A program made the translations under genes and the position numbers. From Ligustrum vulgare (taxonomy: Eukaryota > Streptophyta > Magnoliopsida > Lamiales > Oleaceae), in assembly GCA_963555705.1 (NCBI GenBank), contig OY743172.1, forward strand, positions 26,225,446 to 26,289,445: a stretch of 64,000 bases of DNA, in the 5' to 3' direction. The number at the start of each line of letters is the position of its first letter. The first letter of the stretch is position 1. The notes beneath the pieces were generated by a model that saw nothing but the letters and a program-made list of their open reading frames with translations, did no database searches and was not told the DNA's origin. Positions 24,765-37,344 of this stretch are shown here, in pieces.

Positions 24765-27615
24765 TGTTGAGATCGTACTCAAAATGCGGCACATTGGACC
24801 ACCAGCGAAGGCCCAATGAGGGCCCATTGGACTCTAGCCCATAGTTAAAGCCTAGAATATCACATTAGGTCAACTGTCGATGACATGCCCCGCCCCAAGT
24901 ATCTTTATTAGACTTGAAGAGAGACATGCGCCGACGATAGATTTTAAATATAAATTCAAAACCTATCATCAAGGCTCGTAAAATCTAAAATTTTCTGAAA
25001 TAATTTGACAATATTGCATTTAATAATTAACACATATATACCCTGTTTTTCAAAAATAATTTCAATCACAATTTTCAACATAGAAGTAGTTTCACCCACA
25101 GTTTAATATCGATGAAATTAGTTTACAAAACACATTCCCTATATTCGTATAAAACTACATGTGGAGGAACTCAACTATATTTACATGACATATGAAATAA
25201 TTACAACCCATAAAATCTACAAAGTTTTCAAAAGACAAAAGTGTTCAAAATTAACATCACGTTATCATGTCCACCTTTTCTTTTCTAAAACTTGATGTCA
25301 CAGGCTAAGCGTACCAGAAGTCGCTCAACTTCAGTTGTCACCTGAAAGAAATTTATATGGAAAAAATAGGTGAGCTGATAAACTCAGTGAGTGAAAAACC
25401 CAATAACAAACCATTTTTCCCAAAATTTGTTTCCGTAAAAAAAAACATCATCATATAACAACAATACAAAATTCACCAAAGTTCTCATATTATAAACTCA
25501 TCGATTGTATTTCATCATATCAAACCACATGCACGTAATGTGTCAAGTTGAGCCACTGGTAACCTGTGGCCCCTTCACCAAGACGGCATAATTAAACAAC
25601 TTGAGTCCTAAGCCCCTTCTCCCGTAGGAGGCATATTTAAACTGCTTGAGCCCTAGGCCCCTTCTCCCGTAGGAGGCATTTACTTATCAACATCGAGTAT
25701 CACTGAGCAAAATTTTGCATTAAAATCATAATTAACAATTCACACTTCACATCATTTTTCATAACTTTCACATTATCTCAAAATCATGAAATGTCATTCA
25801 TATCATATAAAACTTTTCAAAGATAAGTCATAACATTTATGAATATCATAGAAAACATCATAAATAATTTCTTTTCTAAAGAGTAAGAAAGAGAGTTTTC
25901 CACTCACGGTTCAATATTTTAGTTTGGTTGGTATGCTTTTCCAATCTCCTCAATTTCACCTGTAATACACAATGTAAACCAACTTACATTCCAATCTTTT
26001 CCAAGAATTTTCTACCCTTTTCTATACCTTACTTATATTATGTATTTCCCTATTCCACAAGTAATTATGGTTTCCTTACATTAGTAATCATCATAAATCC
26101 TATAATTCATGTAATTGGCGATGGTTCTATAATTTGTAGACCAAACATTATCTTTGTAAAAAAAATTCAGCATACCCCCTTTTTTTACATTTTGGAATTC
26201 AAGCCAATTTCATCAAAAATTCCATTTCTTCATTCACATATATCATTTCCCCATTCACATACCAATTTCATGAGATTCAACATTATAAGAAATAAGTTCA
26301 TAATTCACCTTCATACTTCTTAACCCACTTGATATGGAAACTAACATAATTTCATCATATTTGCTAAATTCTAATTTCTAAGAAATTTCTATACCAAAAG
26401 AAACATATGAACAAGATTATGATTCATTCTTCAATTCCATCCCAAAATTTCATAAACCCTAGGTTTTCAAATCCCTTCCAACTTGTAAGAAAATCAAAGA
26501 ATTCAAAGAAGAAAAATATTTCTTACCTTGTTGAGATGTCTCCTCTTTCCCTTCCTTTTCTTTTCTTAAAATATTTTCAGAATTTTTCCTTTCTTTCTTC
26601 TCAAAATTTCAGCCCTATCTCTCTTCTCTAAGCTCTCTCTTTCTTTTATTTTTTTAAGTGGTGGTTTATGATAAGAACAAGGATTAAAAGAGTGGTTAAG
26701 GGAATGAAAATATCTATCAAAATTTATCTTTTTCTCTCTCTCACTAAACCGACATAGAGTTGCTCCATTTCTTTCTTTTTTTTTTTAATTCCATCCATCT
26801 ACAAGTTGGTCCTCAACCTTAGGCTCCCGTTCAATCTAATCCCTGAAACTTTTACGCGATTTCATGTAATACCGGAAAAAAAAAAACGACAAGTCCGGAA
26901 CTTCCATAATTTTGGTCTTTACCTTCACCGATTCCATTTTTATATACTATAATAAAAAAAATTCTACAACATATAATCAAAGACACAAGAAAATAATTCT
27001 AAATTTAGTAACCTTTTAAAAAAATACGTGAATCAGGGTATTACAGCCGAGGTGGAATATCACGCGAACCTCTTTGGCCGAACTGATTTGTGTCTGGCCG
27101 ATGTGCTTTACGCTTAGCCGAAGTGCTTTATGATAACACACAGAAGAGGGATGAGATAAGGGATGAAGTTAGAGATGTGACACCATCTTTACCATGAAGT
27201 GACAGGCGCCCACCCCCTACAAAGTATAGTAATGATTAATATCAAAAGGCAAGATCTCCTTTTTAGAAACTAGGGTAAAGATAAGTGTAAAATACGCCAC
27301 GTGTCATGATCCGAAACAACGAGTTCCTCTATAAATAGAGCACTCCTCCCGCCTAGTAAAGGGTTAGCATTTTCACTCTCTTAACTGAATATTTTACTCT
27401 CACTCCCCTTTCTCTCTTTTACACACTCATATTTCCCGTACCCAATTTGTATTTGCTTCAAATGAGCACTGACTTTGGCATCGGAGTGCAAACGGGAGCC
27501 ACCTCAGCCCCCTTTGCAAACTGATTGTTTGTCATAGTGCGTAGGAGATCCACGTATTCAAGAGGAGGACCTGAGACATGTTGGTCCAAGGTCCAGCCGG
27601 ATTTTGTGGTCAACA
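24765..27615 (+). repeat. gypsy LTR 2 (full, carrying a nested solo LTR)
   Basis: Runs from TGTTGA to TCAACA, a perfect 6-bp terminal inverted repeat. The LTR proper is about 690 bp; the rest is a 2,165-bp insert at 24881-27045. TATAAATA lies at 27330-27337. A primer-binding site follows at 27619. This LTR serves as the 5' LTR of the large internal region to its right. Confidence 0.9.
24881..27045 (-). mobile_element. chromovirus-type solo LTR nested in gypsy LTR 2, 2,165 bp
   Basis: Starts TGACATGCCCCG and ends GGGTATTACA. It is flanked by GTCGA (24876-24880) and GCCGA (27046-27050), a 5-bp target-site duplication with one change. Read on the minus strand it begins TGTAATACCC and contains an ACTCACTGAGTTTATCAGCTCACC block. 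That block matches the solo LTR at 43436-46422, so both belong to related Ty3/gypsy (Tekay-like) families. No internal domain remains. Confidence 0.8.
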
Positions 27616-27618
27616 TTT

Positions 27619-27636
27619 TGGTGCCGTCTTTGGGAA
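27619..27636 (+). promoter_or_regulatory. retrotransposon primer-binding site
   Basis: TGGTGCCGTCTTTGGGAA lies three bases after the LTR end. It resembles the TGGCGCCGTCTGTGGGAA site of Tat/Ogre-type elements, which is complementary to a tRNA 3' end (family knowledge). Confidence 0.7.
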
Positions 27637-27729
27637 GTCATACTGCTAACCATGAAAACGCATGATAAGAAGCCACTCACAGAAAGAAAAACCTTGAAAA
27701 ATGGCGAATAACCTCTTGCAAAAGAGCGA

Positions 27730-27955
27730 AGAGCTACAAGAGTTTTGAAACATAAGTTTATTAACCCTGAAAAAGGGCGTAGAACTTTGAAACATAAGTT
27801 TATTAACCCTTAAAAGGGCGTAGAGCTTTGAAACATAAGTTTATTAACCCTGAAAAAGGCGTAGAACTTTGAAATATAAGTTTATTAAACCTGAAAAAGG
27901 CGTAGGACTTTGGAATATAAGTTTAATAACCTTGAAAAAGGTTTGGAGCTTTGAG
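27730..27955 (+). repeat. short tandem array before gag
   Basis: Five diverged copies of a unit of about 50-60 bp containing CTTTGAAACATAAGTTTATTAA and GAAAAAGGCGTAG. It sits in the untranslated leader of the gypsy element, between primer-binding site and gag ATG. Confidence 0.85.
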
Positions 27956-28010
27956 ATAGAAGTTCACTTATCTTTGAAAGAGAAGATAAAACCAAAAAAT
28001 TGCTTTGAAC

Positions 28011-28928
28011 ATGAATGAAAGTGACGATGATATTAACCCTTGTAGGAGTAGAAATGATCAGATCAGCGAGGAGGAGGCTCCTCAGAGGCCTCGTGAGAAC
28101 ACAAACGAGGGGGTGGCCCAACCTAACCCTCCACGCCGGCACCGAAATCGCCGCATGCTGCGAGACATGACTCGTATGGGCGCCCAAATGCTGAAAATGC
28201 AGAAACAGCAGATAGAACAAACTGCTGCGATGAATGCTTACATGGCTAGAGAGTATATTGTGAACGAGCCCATTATACCCCCGCAATATTCACAGCCACA
28301 TTACTCACCATCCGATGCGGCTACTGCCTCCTATTATTATCAAGATCCACAGGCATATGACGAGGTGGAATCTGCGCCCCTCTACGAAGAAGGCCCGGAG
28401 CATGAAGCACCTGAAGAACAAGACCAGCTCCCAGTTAGACACAGGGAGGCTTCGCCCGCAAAATCTGGCAGTGTCTTCAGCCGGATGGGAGGGCTATTCA
28501 GAGGCAAGCGAGGAGGTCGAACCGATCAAGGTTGGCTAATGCAGCTAAGCCTAGAAATAGGCAGGAGCGACGCGCTGAAGAAGCCTTGTCGCGGAGTCAA
28601 ATGCATAGGGACTGGCATGGTACGGGAGCAGAAAAGTTGGCCCCCATGCATGAGCCTAGGAATAGGCAGGAAAGGAGAGCCGAAGCAGCTCGGACCAAAT
28701 CTCGTAATGATTTACCGACCCACGAAAGGCCGAACTACGGTCGAGTTTTGCACCGCAAAGGCAGGAGTACGCTCCACCGCCTACGACCAATACCATGACC
28801 CGATGTATTCCGGTCATGACGAGAACAGTGAACTACCCTCATACGAGCTGAATGACGAAGAGGAAATAAGTCCCTTCACGGAGGGAATCCGAAGGTGCCC
28901 AGTGCCTCATGACTTCGAAATGCCATAA
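28011..28928 (+). pseudogene. gypsy gag, N-terminal part
   Basis: Open from the ATG at 28011 for about 305 codons, then a stop. Acidic/Arg-rich start (MNESDDDINPCRSRN), then a Gln-rich helical segment and a Tyr/Pro-rich middle. Ends PHDFEMP. Conserved gag core sequence continues in another frame immediately after (SGRGDPDDHLLNYR near 28943), so a frameshift separates the two halves. Confidence 0.8.
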
Positions 28929-28939
28929 ATAACAAAGTA

Positions 28940-30497
28940 TTCTGGCCGAGGTGACCCTGACGATCACCTGCTCAACTACCGCGCTAGCATGAAAACAGCT
29001 GGAGCTACTCCGGCACTGAAGTGCAAAGCTTTTGCTTTGACCCTTGAGGGGAGTGCGATACGATGGTAAAAAAAGTTTCCTCCTGGTAGCATCCACAGTT
29101 GGAGAGATCTGAAAACAGCCTTTAAAAATGACTTTGTTTCCTCCAGGCCTAGCCAGCTCCCACTCCAACGCCTTCAGGATCTAAGACAAGGAAGTGATGA
29201 ATATCTGAAAAGTTACCTAGCTCGGTTTACTGAAGAAATGCACATTTGTGAAAACATCATCGAGGCGGAGATGTTTTCTGCATTGAAAGGAGGGCTAGAT
29301 ATGACAAGTATGTTTTGGAGGGATGTCCGAAGCAGGAAACCGAGGGATTACAACGCCCTAGTAGACCTGATGAAGGAGGAGATCTTATCAGGAAAAATGG
29401 CTAGGGCCAGAGACAACCATCCTCAAGGGAGATACAATCTTGGGTATTCTAATGAAGCAAACCTCAAGAAAGGAGGTAACAAGGACAGGTTCGGCAGTAA
29501 CCGAAGTGGTGCGCCGCGTCCATTTCCGGGGACAGGGTCCAGCTATGCAGCAGAGATCACGGAAGCTATCTCCAACTTGCACTTCAACGCTCCTTCTCAG
29601 AATCCTTCCATGGATCAAGGAATAATGGAAAGTAGCCGAAGTGGAAAACAGCCCGTGATTGGGGCTTACTGCGCCTACCACAGGTATTACGGTCACGCAA
29701 TAGAAGATTGCAGGAAAATTCACATGTTAGCTGACCAAAAGGCGCATGGAAGAAGGGGAAGTGATTTCTCCCCTGACAAGGGGAGAACTCAAAAACCAGG
29801 TGGCCAGAAGTTTAACCGAGCTGACAGGAGAGCTCCGTTGAAGAACTCGACCAAAGAGAGGATTGACAATCGTCAGAGAGACAGGAACAAGGGCCAGGAT
29901 ACCTCCTCGGCGCATGTTAAAGATACAAGAGAACCACCTACGCCTGTGGCCGACCCTCATATTCGTGAAATCGACACAATATTGGGAGGCCCCCACCCAG
30001 GTGGAAGCACAAACAACTCTCAAAAGAGATATATCACAGAAGCCAAGCAGCCCGCCAACGTGAATTACCATATCCATTCACATCCTGTTGGGATGCTTCG
30101 GATAGAACCTATCACCTTTACCCAAGAAGATGCTATTAGAGTACACTTTCCACACAATGATGCATTGGTTATCAGGGTAGTAGTGGCTCAGAATAGGTTG
30201 TCACGAATGATGGTGGATGATGGTACCTTGGTAAATGTGATTTACGGGGTAACTTTTGATAAGATGGGGATCAGCACTCCACTCATTCCAGTCCCGGATC
30301 CAATATATGGATTCACTGGGGACAACATAACTCCCAGAGGATCCGTAACCCTTATGACTGAGGTAGGGCAAGTACCAACTCTTTCCAGAATCCCCATGAA
30401 ATTCTTGGTTGTGGACAAAATCTCCTCCTATCATGGCTCAATTGGGAGACCATGCCTCATTGACTTGGGAGCAGCAACTCATACAAAATACATTTGA
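28940..30497 (+). pseudogene. gypsy gag core, zinc knuckle and protease
   Basis: 28940-29237 holds the retrotransposon gag core (DPDDHLLNYRA, FALTLEGSAIRW) with a TAA directly after the conserved Trp at about 29068. The frame then stays open from 29238 to 30497. It continues with LGYS..., a C-x2-H-x4-H-x4-C type knuckle (CAYHRYYGHAIEDC near residue 143 of that frame), and a protease with VDDGTLVNVIYG in place of the usual VDDGSS catalytic motif. The second Asp-flanking loop (GRPCLI) lies near the end. Confidence 0.85.
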
Positions 30498-30599
30498 ATG
30501 AAATTCCCCACGGAGCATGGTGTTGCAACTGTAAGGGGGAGCCAAACTGAATCGCGGGCCTGTTACACAAACGCAATCCAGAAATTTCAAGACTGAAGC

Positions 30600-31635
30600 T
30601 TGAATATGATTAGTGATGTATCAATGACCGAGGCCGCTTCAGACCCTGAAAGACTGGGTGGAGGACCCTCAGGAAATGAGGATATCACAATGACGCTGGA
30701 AGAAGATCTGGCAAATCTGGACCCAAGAATGGCAGGAGGTAATTGCTCTACCCCAGCTGAAAGGTTGGAATGCTTCGGTGTAGATCCACTTGACCCAATC
30801 AAGGAGTTGCAAATTGGATTGGATTCACCGGTTGAATACAAAGATCAGCTAAAAAGCTTCTTACTTGAAAACCTCGATGTATTCATGTGGAAACATGATG
30901 ACATGATTGGGATCGATCCTAAAGTGGCCTGGCACAGACTCCAGCTTGATCCGAGAACCCCTGGGCACAAGAAAAAGAGAAGAGCTATGAGTTTTGATAA
31001 GTATGAGGCCTTGAAAGAAGAGGTTACGAAACTGCTGAAAAATGGCTTTATCAGAGAATCCCGGTATCCGAAGTGGGTATCAAACCCCTGTTTTGGTACC
31101 AAAACATAATGGGAAGCTGAGAGTATGTAATGATTTTTCAAATTTGAACCAGACATGTCCCAAAGACAGTTTTCCATTGCCTCGGATTGATCGGTTAGTT
31201 GACTCCACAGCGGGACATGAGATGCTGAGTTTTATGGATGCATACTCCGGGTACAATCAAATCCCGATGTATGAATCAGATGAGGAGCATACTTCGTTTA
31301 TTACAGATAGGGGACTCTATTGTTACAAAGCTATGCCATTTGGCTTAAAAAATGCTGGAGCCACTTATCAAAGGTTGGTAAATCGCATGTTTTCAGAACA
31401 ATTAAGAAACACCATGGAGGTATATGTTGATGACATGTTGGTCAAAAGCATGGTTTCCACAGAGCATATCCGCCATTTGTCAGAGGCCTTCGATGTTTTG
31501 AGAAAATATCGAATGAAGCTCAACCCAGCGAAATGCGCTTTTGGGGTAGCGTCCGGAAAGTTTCTTGGATTCATGGTGAATAGGAGAGGGATCAAAGCCA
31601 ATCTCGATAAAATCAATGCTTTGTTAAATATGTAA
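30600..31635 (+). pseudogene. gypsy reverse transcriptase (two overlapping frames)
   Basis: 30600-31109 gives the RT N-terminus (VAWHRLQLDP, EEVTKLLKNGFIRES). A one-base shift near 31080 moves the frame to 31042-31635, with VLVPKHNGKLRVCNDFSNLN, FMDAYSGYNQI, MPFGLKNAGATYQR and catalytic YVDDM (31423-31437). All core RT motifs are visible, so decay is mild. A stop at about 31635 separates it from the RNase H part. Confidence 0.9.
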
Positions 31636-31639
31636 TCAC

Positions 31640-32241
31640 CTCATAATCCAAAAGAAGTGCAAAGCTTGACGGGGAGAATTGCGGCCTTAAATTGATTCGT
31701 TTCCAAGTCCACTGACAAATGCTTGCCATTCTTTAAGGTCTTGAAGGGAGGAAAATGATTTCAATGGATGTCGAAGTGTGAGAAGGCTTTTGCCGACCAG
31801 AAAGCATTCTTGGGACAGGCCCCATTACTATCAAAACTAAAGGCTGGCGAACTTCTCTACTTGTATTTAGCCGTATCAAAAGAGGTTGTTAGCTCGGTAT
31901 TGGTTAGAGAGGAGGATGAGAATCAATTCCCGGTGTATTATGTAAGCAAAGCCATGCTGGATGCTGAAACACGTTACCCAGATATGGAAAAACTAGCTCT
32001 CTCGTTGATCACAGCATCTCACAAGTTCCGTCCCTACTTTCAGTCACACTCCATACACGTGCTCACCAACTTTCCTATAAGACAGGTGTTGCAGAAACCA
32101 GATGTATCTGGAAGGCTAATGAAGTGGGCGATCGAAATTAGTCAGTTCGACCTATATTATGAGCCTTGGACCACTGTAAAGGGTCAAGCATTAGCGAATT
32201 TCATAGTTGAGTTCACACATCCGCCGGAGCCTGGCGGTTGA
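31640..32241 (+). pseudogene. gypsy RNase H
   Basis: The RT thumb/connection continues after a stop at 31635 (stops also at about 31695 and 31760). It is then open at 31768-32241 with the LLYLYLAVSKEVVSSVL strand, YYVSKAMLDAETRYPDMEKL and VLTNFPIRQVLQKPD motifs of Ty3/gypsy RNase H. Ends FIVEFTHPPEPGG. Confidence 0.88.
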
Positions 32242-32980
32242 GATGATTGATAACACAGATGACATCCGAGAGTGGAAATTGTTCGTTGATGGGTCCTCGG
32301 CTGAGCGACGATCCGGTGCGGGAATATTGCTAATAAGCCCAGAAGGATTCAAGCTGCACAGTGCGATCCGTTTTGACTTTAAAGCCTCAAACAATATTGC
32401 TGAATACGAGGCGCTATTAGCTGGGTTGAGACTTGCGAAAGCTTTGAAGATTAAGTGCGTAGTGGCGAATAGTGATTCGCAGTTCGTTGTGAGTCAGTTT
32501 AATGGACAATTTTTTGCTAAAGAACCAGTTATGGTCGCTTACTTGAAAAAAGTAAGAGATTTGGCTGTGCACTTCGAAAAAGTGGAGTTACGGCACATTC
32601 CCAGAACTGAGAATTCCAACGATGATGCTTTATCCAAACTAGCAAGTAGCAATGATTCAGAGCTCCATAATTTGATCCCAATTGAGCACTTGTTGACCTC
32701 TTCTATTGAGCCAGAGACGGAGGTTTTGACAATAGAAGAAGAAGGATCCTGGATGAATCCTATACTAGCATACTTGAAGCATCAGACAGTGCCAGACGAG
32801 CTTGAAACAGCTCGAAAGTTGCAAAAATATGCCGCAAGTTTCGTACTTTTGGATGACCTGCTCTACAAACGGAGTTATACCTCCCCTTTGCTGAGATGTG
32901 TGGGGCCGGAGGAAGGACGGTATGTAATGAAAGACATTCATGAGGGCATATGTGGCAACCACGCAGGGCGTTATCACTAG
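32240..32980 (+). CDS. gypsy second (archaeal-type) RNase H and integrase zinc-finger start
   Basis: Open frame with WKLFVDGSS, NIAEYEALLAGL, VVANSDSQFVVSQ and HIPRTENSNDDALSKLA. These are the four acidic-residue motifs of the extra RNase H known from Tat-lineage elements. Residues after about 175 run into the integrase N-terminus (HEGICGNHAG, the two His of the HHCC finger). A stop follows at 32980 where the finger should continue. Confidence 0.85.
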   Translation, partial: EMIDNTDDIREWKLFVDGSSAERRSGAGILLISPEGFKLHSAIRFDFKASNNIAEYEALLAGLRLAKALKIKCVVANSDSQFVVSQFNGQFFAKEPVMVAYLKKVRDLAVHFEKVELRHIPRTENSNDDALSKLASSNDSELHNLIPIEHLLTSSIEPETEVLTIEEEGSWMNPILAYLKHQTVPDELETARKLQKYAASFVLLDDLLYKRSYTSPLLRCVGPEEGRYVMKDIHEGICGNHAGRYH

Positions 32981-33977
32981 CTCGGAAAGCCCTTAAACAG
33001 GGATATTTTTGGCCGACTATGCGAAAGGACTCCCATGACTTCGTGCGCAAGTGCGATAAATGCCAAAGGCATGCAACCATACCGCCATCACAAGCTAACT
33101 GTGGTGACTAGCCCTTGGCCTTTTGCGAAGTGGGGGGTTGATATTATCGGTCATATGCCTAGGGGTACTGGTAATAATTGCTTTGCAATAGTGGCAATTG
33201 ACTACTTCACCAAGTGGGTCGAAGCGAAACCCCTGATGAGGATTACTGAGGCCAACACCACAAAGTTCATCTGGAAGAATGTCATATGCCGATTCGGAAT
33301 ACCACACTCGCTGGTTAGTGATAATGCAAAACAGTTCAAAAACAGAAGCATAAATGAATTGTGCGACGATCTAGGAATTAAGAAATTATTTTCATCTTCA
33401 CATCACCCACAAGCTAACGAACAGGTTGAAGCTGTGAACAAGACCATAAAGAATACCCTGAAAAGGAAGCTGGAGTCCAAAAAGGACGCGTGGGTAGATG
33501 AACTCCCACAAGTATTATGAGCACTTCGAACCACCTCGCACACTGCCACTGGTGAAACGCCTTTCTCCTTGGCATATGGATCCGAGGCGGTATGTCCAGT
33601 CGAAATTGGGGTCCCTTCTCTTCGTCAAATCCATTATGACGAAGTGGGAAACGAAGAAACACAAAGGGCAAATTTGGATTTCCTCCTGGAAAAATGGAAT
33701 GATTCTCAAGTAGTAATAGCCAGGTACCATGAGAAAAATGGCCCGCTATTACAACAAAAGGGTTAAGAGTCGGCACTTTGATGTTGGGGACTTAGTCCTC
33801 AAAAAGGTTCTTCCCTCAACTCAAGAACCAGGAGTAGGGAATTTAGGTCTTAACTGGAAAGGCCCTTACAAAGTCTCTACCGAGGTGGTACCCAGAACGT
33901 ACATGATCGAGGACTTATCTGGGGTGCGTTTATGTAATCCTTGGAACACGGATCACCTTCGTCGTTATTTTCAATAA
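32981..33977 (+). pseudogene. gypsy integrase
   Basis: Continues the HHCC finger (CDKCQRHA near 33053, broken by a frame change). It then shows the core: WGVDIIGHMP (first Asp), VSDNAKQFKN (second Asp) and NEQVEAVNKTIKN (Glu). A stop at 33520 separates this from the GPFSLAYGSEAV-type C-terminal part. The end at 33977 is the NPWNTDHLRRYFQ motif. Two or three lesions in about 1 kb. Confidence 0.85.
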
Positions 33978-34480
33978 ATCAAATTCCTCTTCAGTTGCTA
34001 CAACATTACCATATAATTTTATAAAATCCTAATTGAGTTACGTTGAGGATTATACCAAGTACTGATTAGAAAAACATGATGGATAAACACAAATTCCTAG
34101 ATTATTTTGATTATGAGACCATACGTCTACGCCATGCATGAAATTTGTTAAAAACAAGGGACTCTTATAAGCATACAACGTGACCACTGCGTATGGGTTG
34201 AAAGTGTTAACACCATCAATAGGAGTTCATACAAATTTATAAACATAGGTGTTATAAAGTATAAGACAAAAATGTTCAAAAATTGGTCAAAATTAGATCT
34301 AACCAGCAAACATGAATGCCTTGAGCTACTTAGATCTGAGGGACTATACACATATCTTCATACGATACGTTTACAAGGCGTTTGTGTCTGGAAGCGTTCA
34401 CGCTTAAACAGATAAGGTCGTACAAATTAAGACATTAAACTAAACAGAAATAAATCATTGCATTCATAAAATCAAAATAT

Positions 34481-37344
34481 TTACAATTTGAATGTTGTTA
34501 CATTTACAATATAAGGCGCCATTGCGCTTGCAAAAAAGAAAAAAAAAAGAGGCAAATACAAAAGAGGATCATTGCGGAGAGACATCCGCTGAAGAGCCCT
34601 TGCTAGGTGCATCCAAAGGATCTGCAGGATCATCGAGGGATCATCTTGGGGCTCAGGGTACAGGGCTTCAATGGAGGATAGGTCTAGAGATGGGAAGGCT
34701 TCCTTCACGTCCTCCAAAGCCATCCTGGCCCCAATGTTCCCAAAGACCCTTTGCATGGCCTCATATTCTGGAGTCTCTTCAAAAGTGTCTTTGAAATTCT
34801 GGATTGCCTCAGACACCTTGGCATTTAAAGCTTTCTCCACTCGTGATGCAACAGTCTGCTCCAGAACTTCCGTGATCCTAGATTGCATATGTCGTTCCAA
34901 AGAGGCAAGGTCCTCCTAGCCTCCACCTCACTCCCCAATTTCTCATAGGCCGCTGCCATCTCAGCCTCTAGTTTAACCTTGGCCGCATTAGCTGCTGTCA
35001 GGGCCTCAGAAGTTATGGACTGAGCCCGGTTGGAATCGTCCAATTTTTTACAAAGGGATGCCAAATCTGCCTCGGAAGCCTGAAGGTCGTGCCTTAACTT
35101 TTCATTGTCCTCCTGAAGGTGTTTGGCTATCACCCTATCTTTCGAGGAGGCCTTGTGAGCAATGGACAGATGCTCCTTGAGGTCCTTAATCTCTCTAAGC
35201 ATATTGTCCGCATGGCGAAGGGCAGTCTCAGCGTCTTTCTTGTCCCGCTAAGCCTCCTCCACAGAAGACTCCACCTCGTCAATAAGGGCCAGAGCCCTAG
35301 CATTCATATTCTTGGCAACAAGCAGCTTTCGGGATGGAGTGGCACTAGAGGAGAAGGCAGACCAGCCCTTTGTCCAAAATTGGTCAGTGACTAAAGCAGC
35401 CCTGGCAGGAGGAAAACTGGGGTAGTCGAACAAAGAAGGACTGAAGGTAACATCTCTGGGAAGAACGCTGGCACTAATGTGCTTGAGCTCTTCTGCTCCC
35501 TTAGGTGTCACTTCGTAAGCCAAATCTGGGATAGACACAGATGGCTCATCCTCCAAATCCTGAATCTCTGATGGCAGAGGTGCGGAGGTCTTTTCCTTTT
35601 CCTTGCCCCTTTTTAGCCTCTTTAATGGGGCAGACTCCTTCTCGGATACATGTTCAGAAATATCCTCGGACAAGGGAGATTGCACAGAAACGCTCTTAGA
35701 CTCCCTCTCCCTCTTGGAGTCGCCCCTGTCCGACATTTTTCCTTTCCTCAATGTAGCAACCCTCTTAGGTTCAACCCCTTTTCTAAGCTGGGTTGTTGGG
35801 GACCCACCGGCAGCACACTGGGTGGAGGCAACAGTACTGGAAGAGGACCCTGAAGTTGGGTTGTGGATGCCTCAGATACCTCTTTTGCCACCCCTACTTG
35901 CAGGTTAGCAAGTACTGCTTTCTGCCTCTTCTCGATTTCGCTGCCGTGACGAAGAGCAGGAGGGATCTTCTTGGCCATGAGACCCTTCAAAGGAATCTTT
36001 GGAAATTCCTTGAAACCTAGCGAGAAAAGAGGGGAAATGAAGTTATGAACGGACGAGGTATAAGTTATGAAGGAAATAAGGAAACAAACTTACTCATGGC
36101 TCGCATAAGGCCGTGTTTAAAAAATAATTTGTTTTGCTGAATGATCCCCTGAAAAGTGCCCTTGTAAGCAAACAAGCGCCTTACTGTCGCTAAGTCTGCG
36201 TCAGAGAGGAGGTAGACAAAAGTATCCCTTGCCATAAACCAATAGCTTGTTAGGAGCCAGTAAAGAAAGGTGAATATAAAATAAAAACTAATGATGCACG
36301 ACACTCAAGGACACTAAAGCAAATACAAGACTCACTAGGTGGGGAAAGAGTTCGGGGAAATGTAATTTCTGGACTAGGGTCCACAGGAGAGCTCTGCCAC
36401 TCCCCCGCAGCCCAGAACCATTGGTTCCTCCAATTCTTTATCGAAGTAGGATGACCAGTAATAACGGGAGGGTATGAACCCCTAGGAGACAAGTAATACC
36501 AATCTTTGACGTCCGACCTCACATCTTTTTCCCTTCTAACTGATTTCTTCAAAGTATACAAGGTATGGATGATGTGTAGTGAGATGGGATAGTCAGGGTT
36601 GACCTCTTGCCACAGTAACCAAGTACCCACGGCCTGAGTACAGAAGTTGGGAGGCAGCTGGTAGGGGCACAGGTTGTAGCTCCTGAGCAATGCCCTGAAG
36701 AGGGGTGCAAGGGTAGCCTCATCCCGCAGGATAGAGCATCATAACATATGGCTACTTGACCTGGGGGAGGGCTGTAAGGTCGGAAAGAAGGTGTAGGATG
36801 CACTAACCGAACCCCTTCCTGTATCCTGAATTTCGCCGAGGCTCCAGCCAAATCAACCCCTCGAATTTCAGTGGCGATCTCGTTGCTTTCCCACGACTCT
36901 GGGTTCAGATCAGGGTCTACATGATACCCTGACACTTTATTCACCAGGTCTACCCAACCTTCAACCTGGGCTATTTCCTCCTCAGAAAGCCCTAGCTCTT
37001 CCCTATGTGCCCTAAATGGCCCTAACAATTAATCCGAGGTCCTGGTGACCAGAAGAAGAGCCCACAGCCTCTCCTCTTCCCAAATCCCTGTCCTGCTTGC
37101 TTCGGAGCTCTCTCAGAGAAGCCTCCTCCTTGGATGATAGATGAGCCATGTAGTTCTGGTCTTTTTCTTCTTCACTATCAGAATCACTCAAATAAATTAT
37201 ACCACTGATTTTCCTATTCCTTCTCCTAATCTGCTCCCTAAAGAAGCGGGAACTAAAAACCGACAAAGATATTGGGCAGAAACCTGTGACAGGAATCACC
37301 ATTGCTAACATTTCCTGTGAACCCGTTCCCCCAACTCCTTCCAT
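34481..37344 (-). pseudogene. antisense coding module of the gypsy element (Transposase_28-like)
   Basis: Minus-strand frames in order: 37344-37012 (acidic), 37028-36549 with GVRLVHPTPSFRPYSPPPGQ and MRLPLHP, 36690-36250 with LFRALLRSYNL, WFWAAGEW and similar blocks, then 35990-35748, 35751-35248, 35202-34825 (long coiled coil) and 34900-34481. The middle part matches the Pfam 'putative gypsy type transposon' family as I know it. A likely intron lies between a GTAAGT donor near 36092 and a CGCTAG acceptor near 36018. A frameshift occurs near 36690. Function is not established. Confidence 0.7.
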
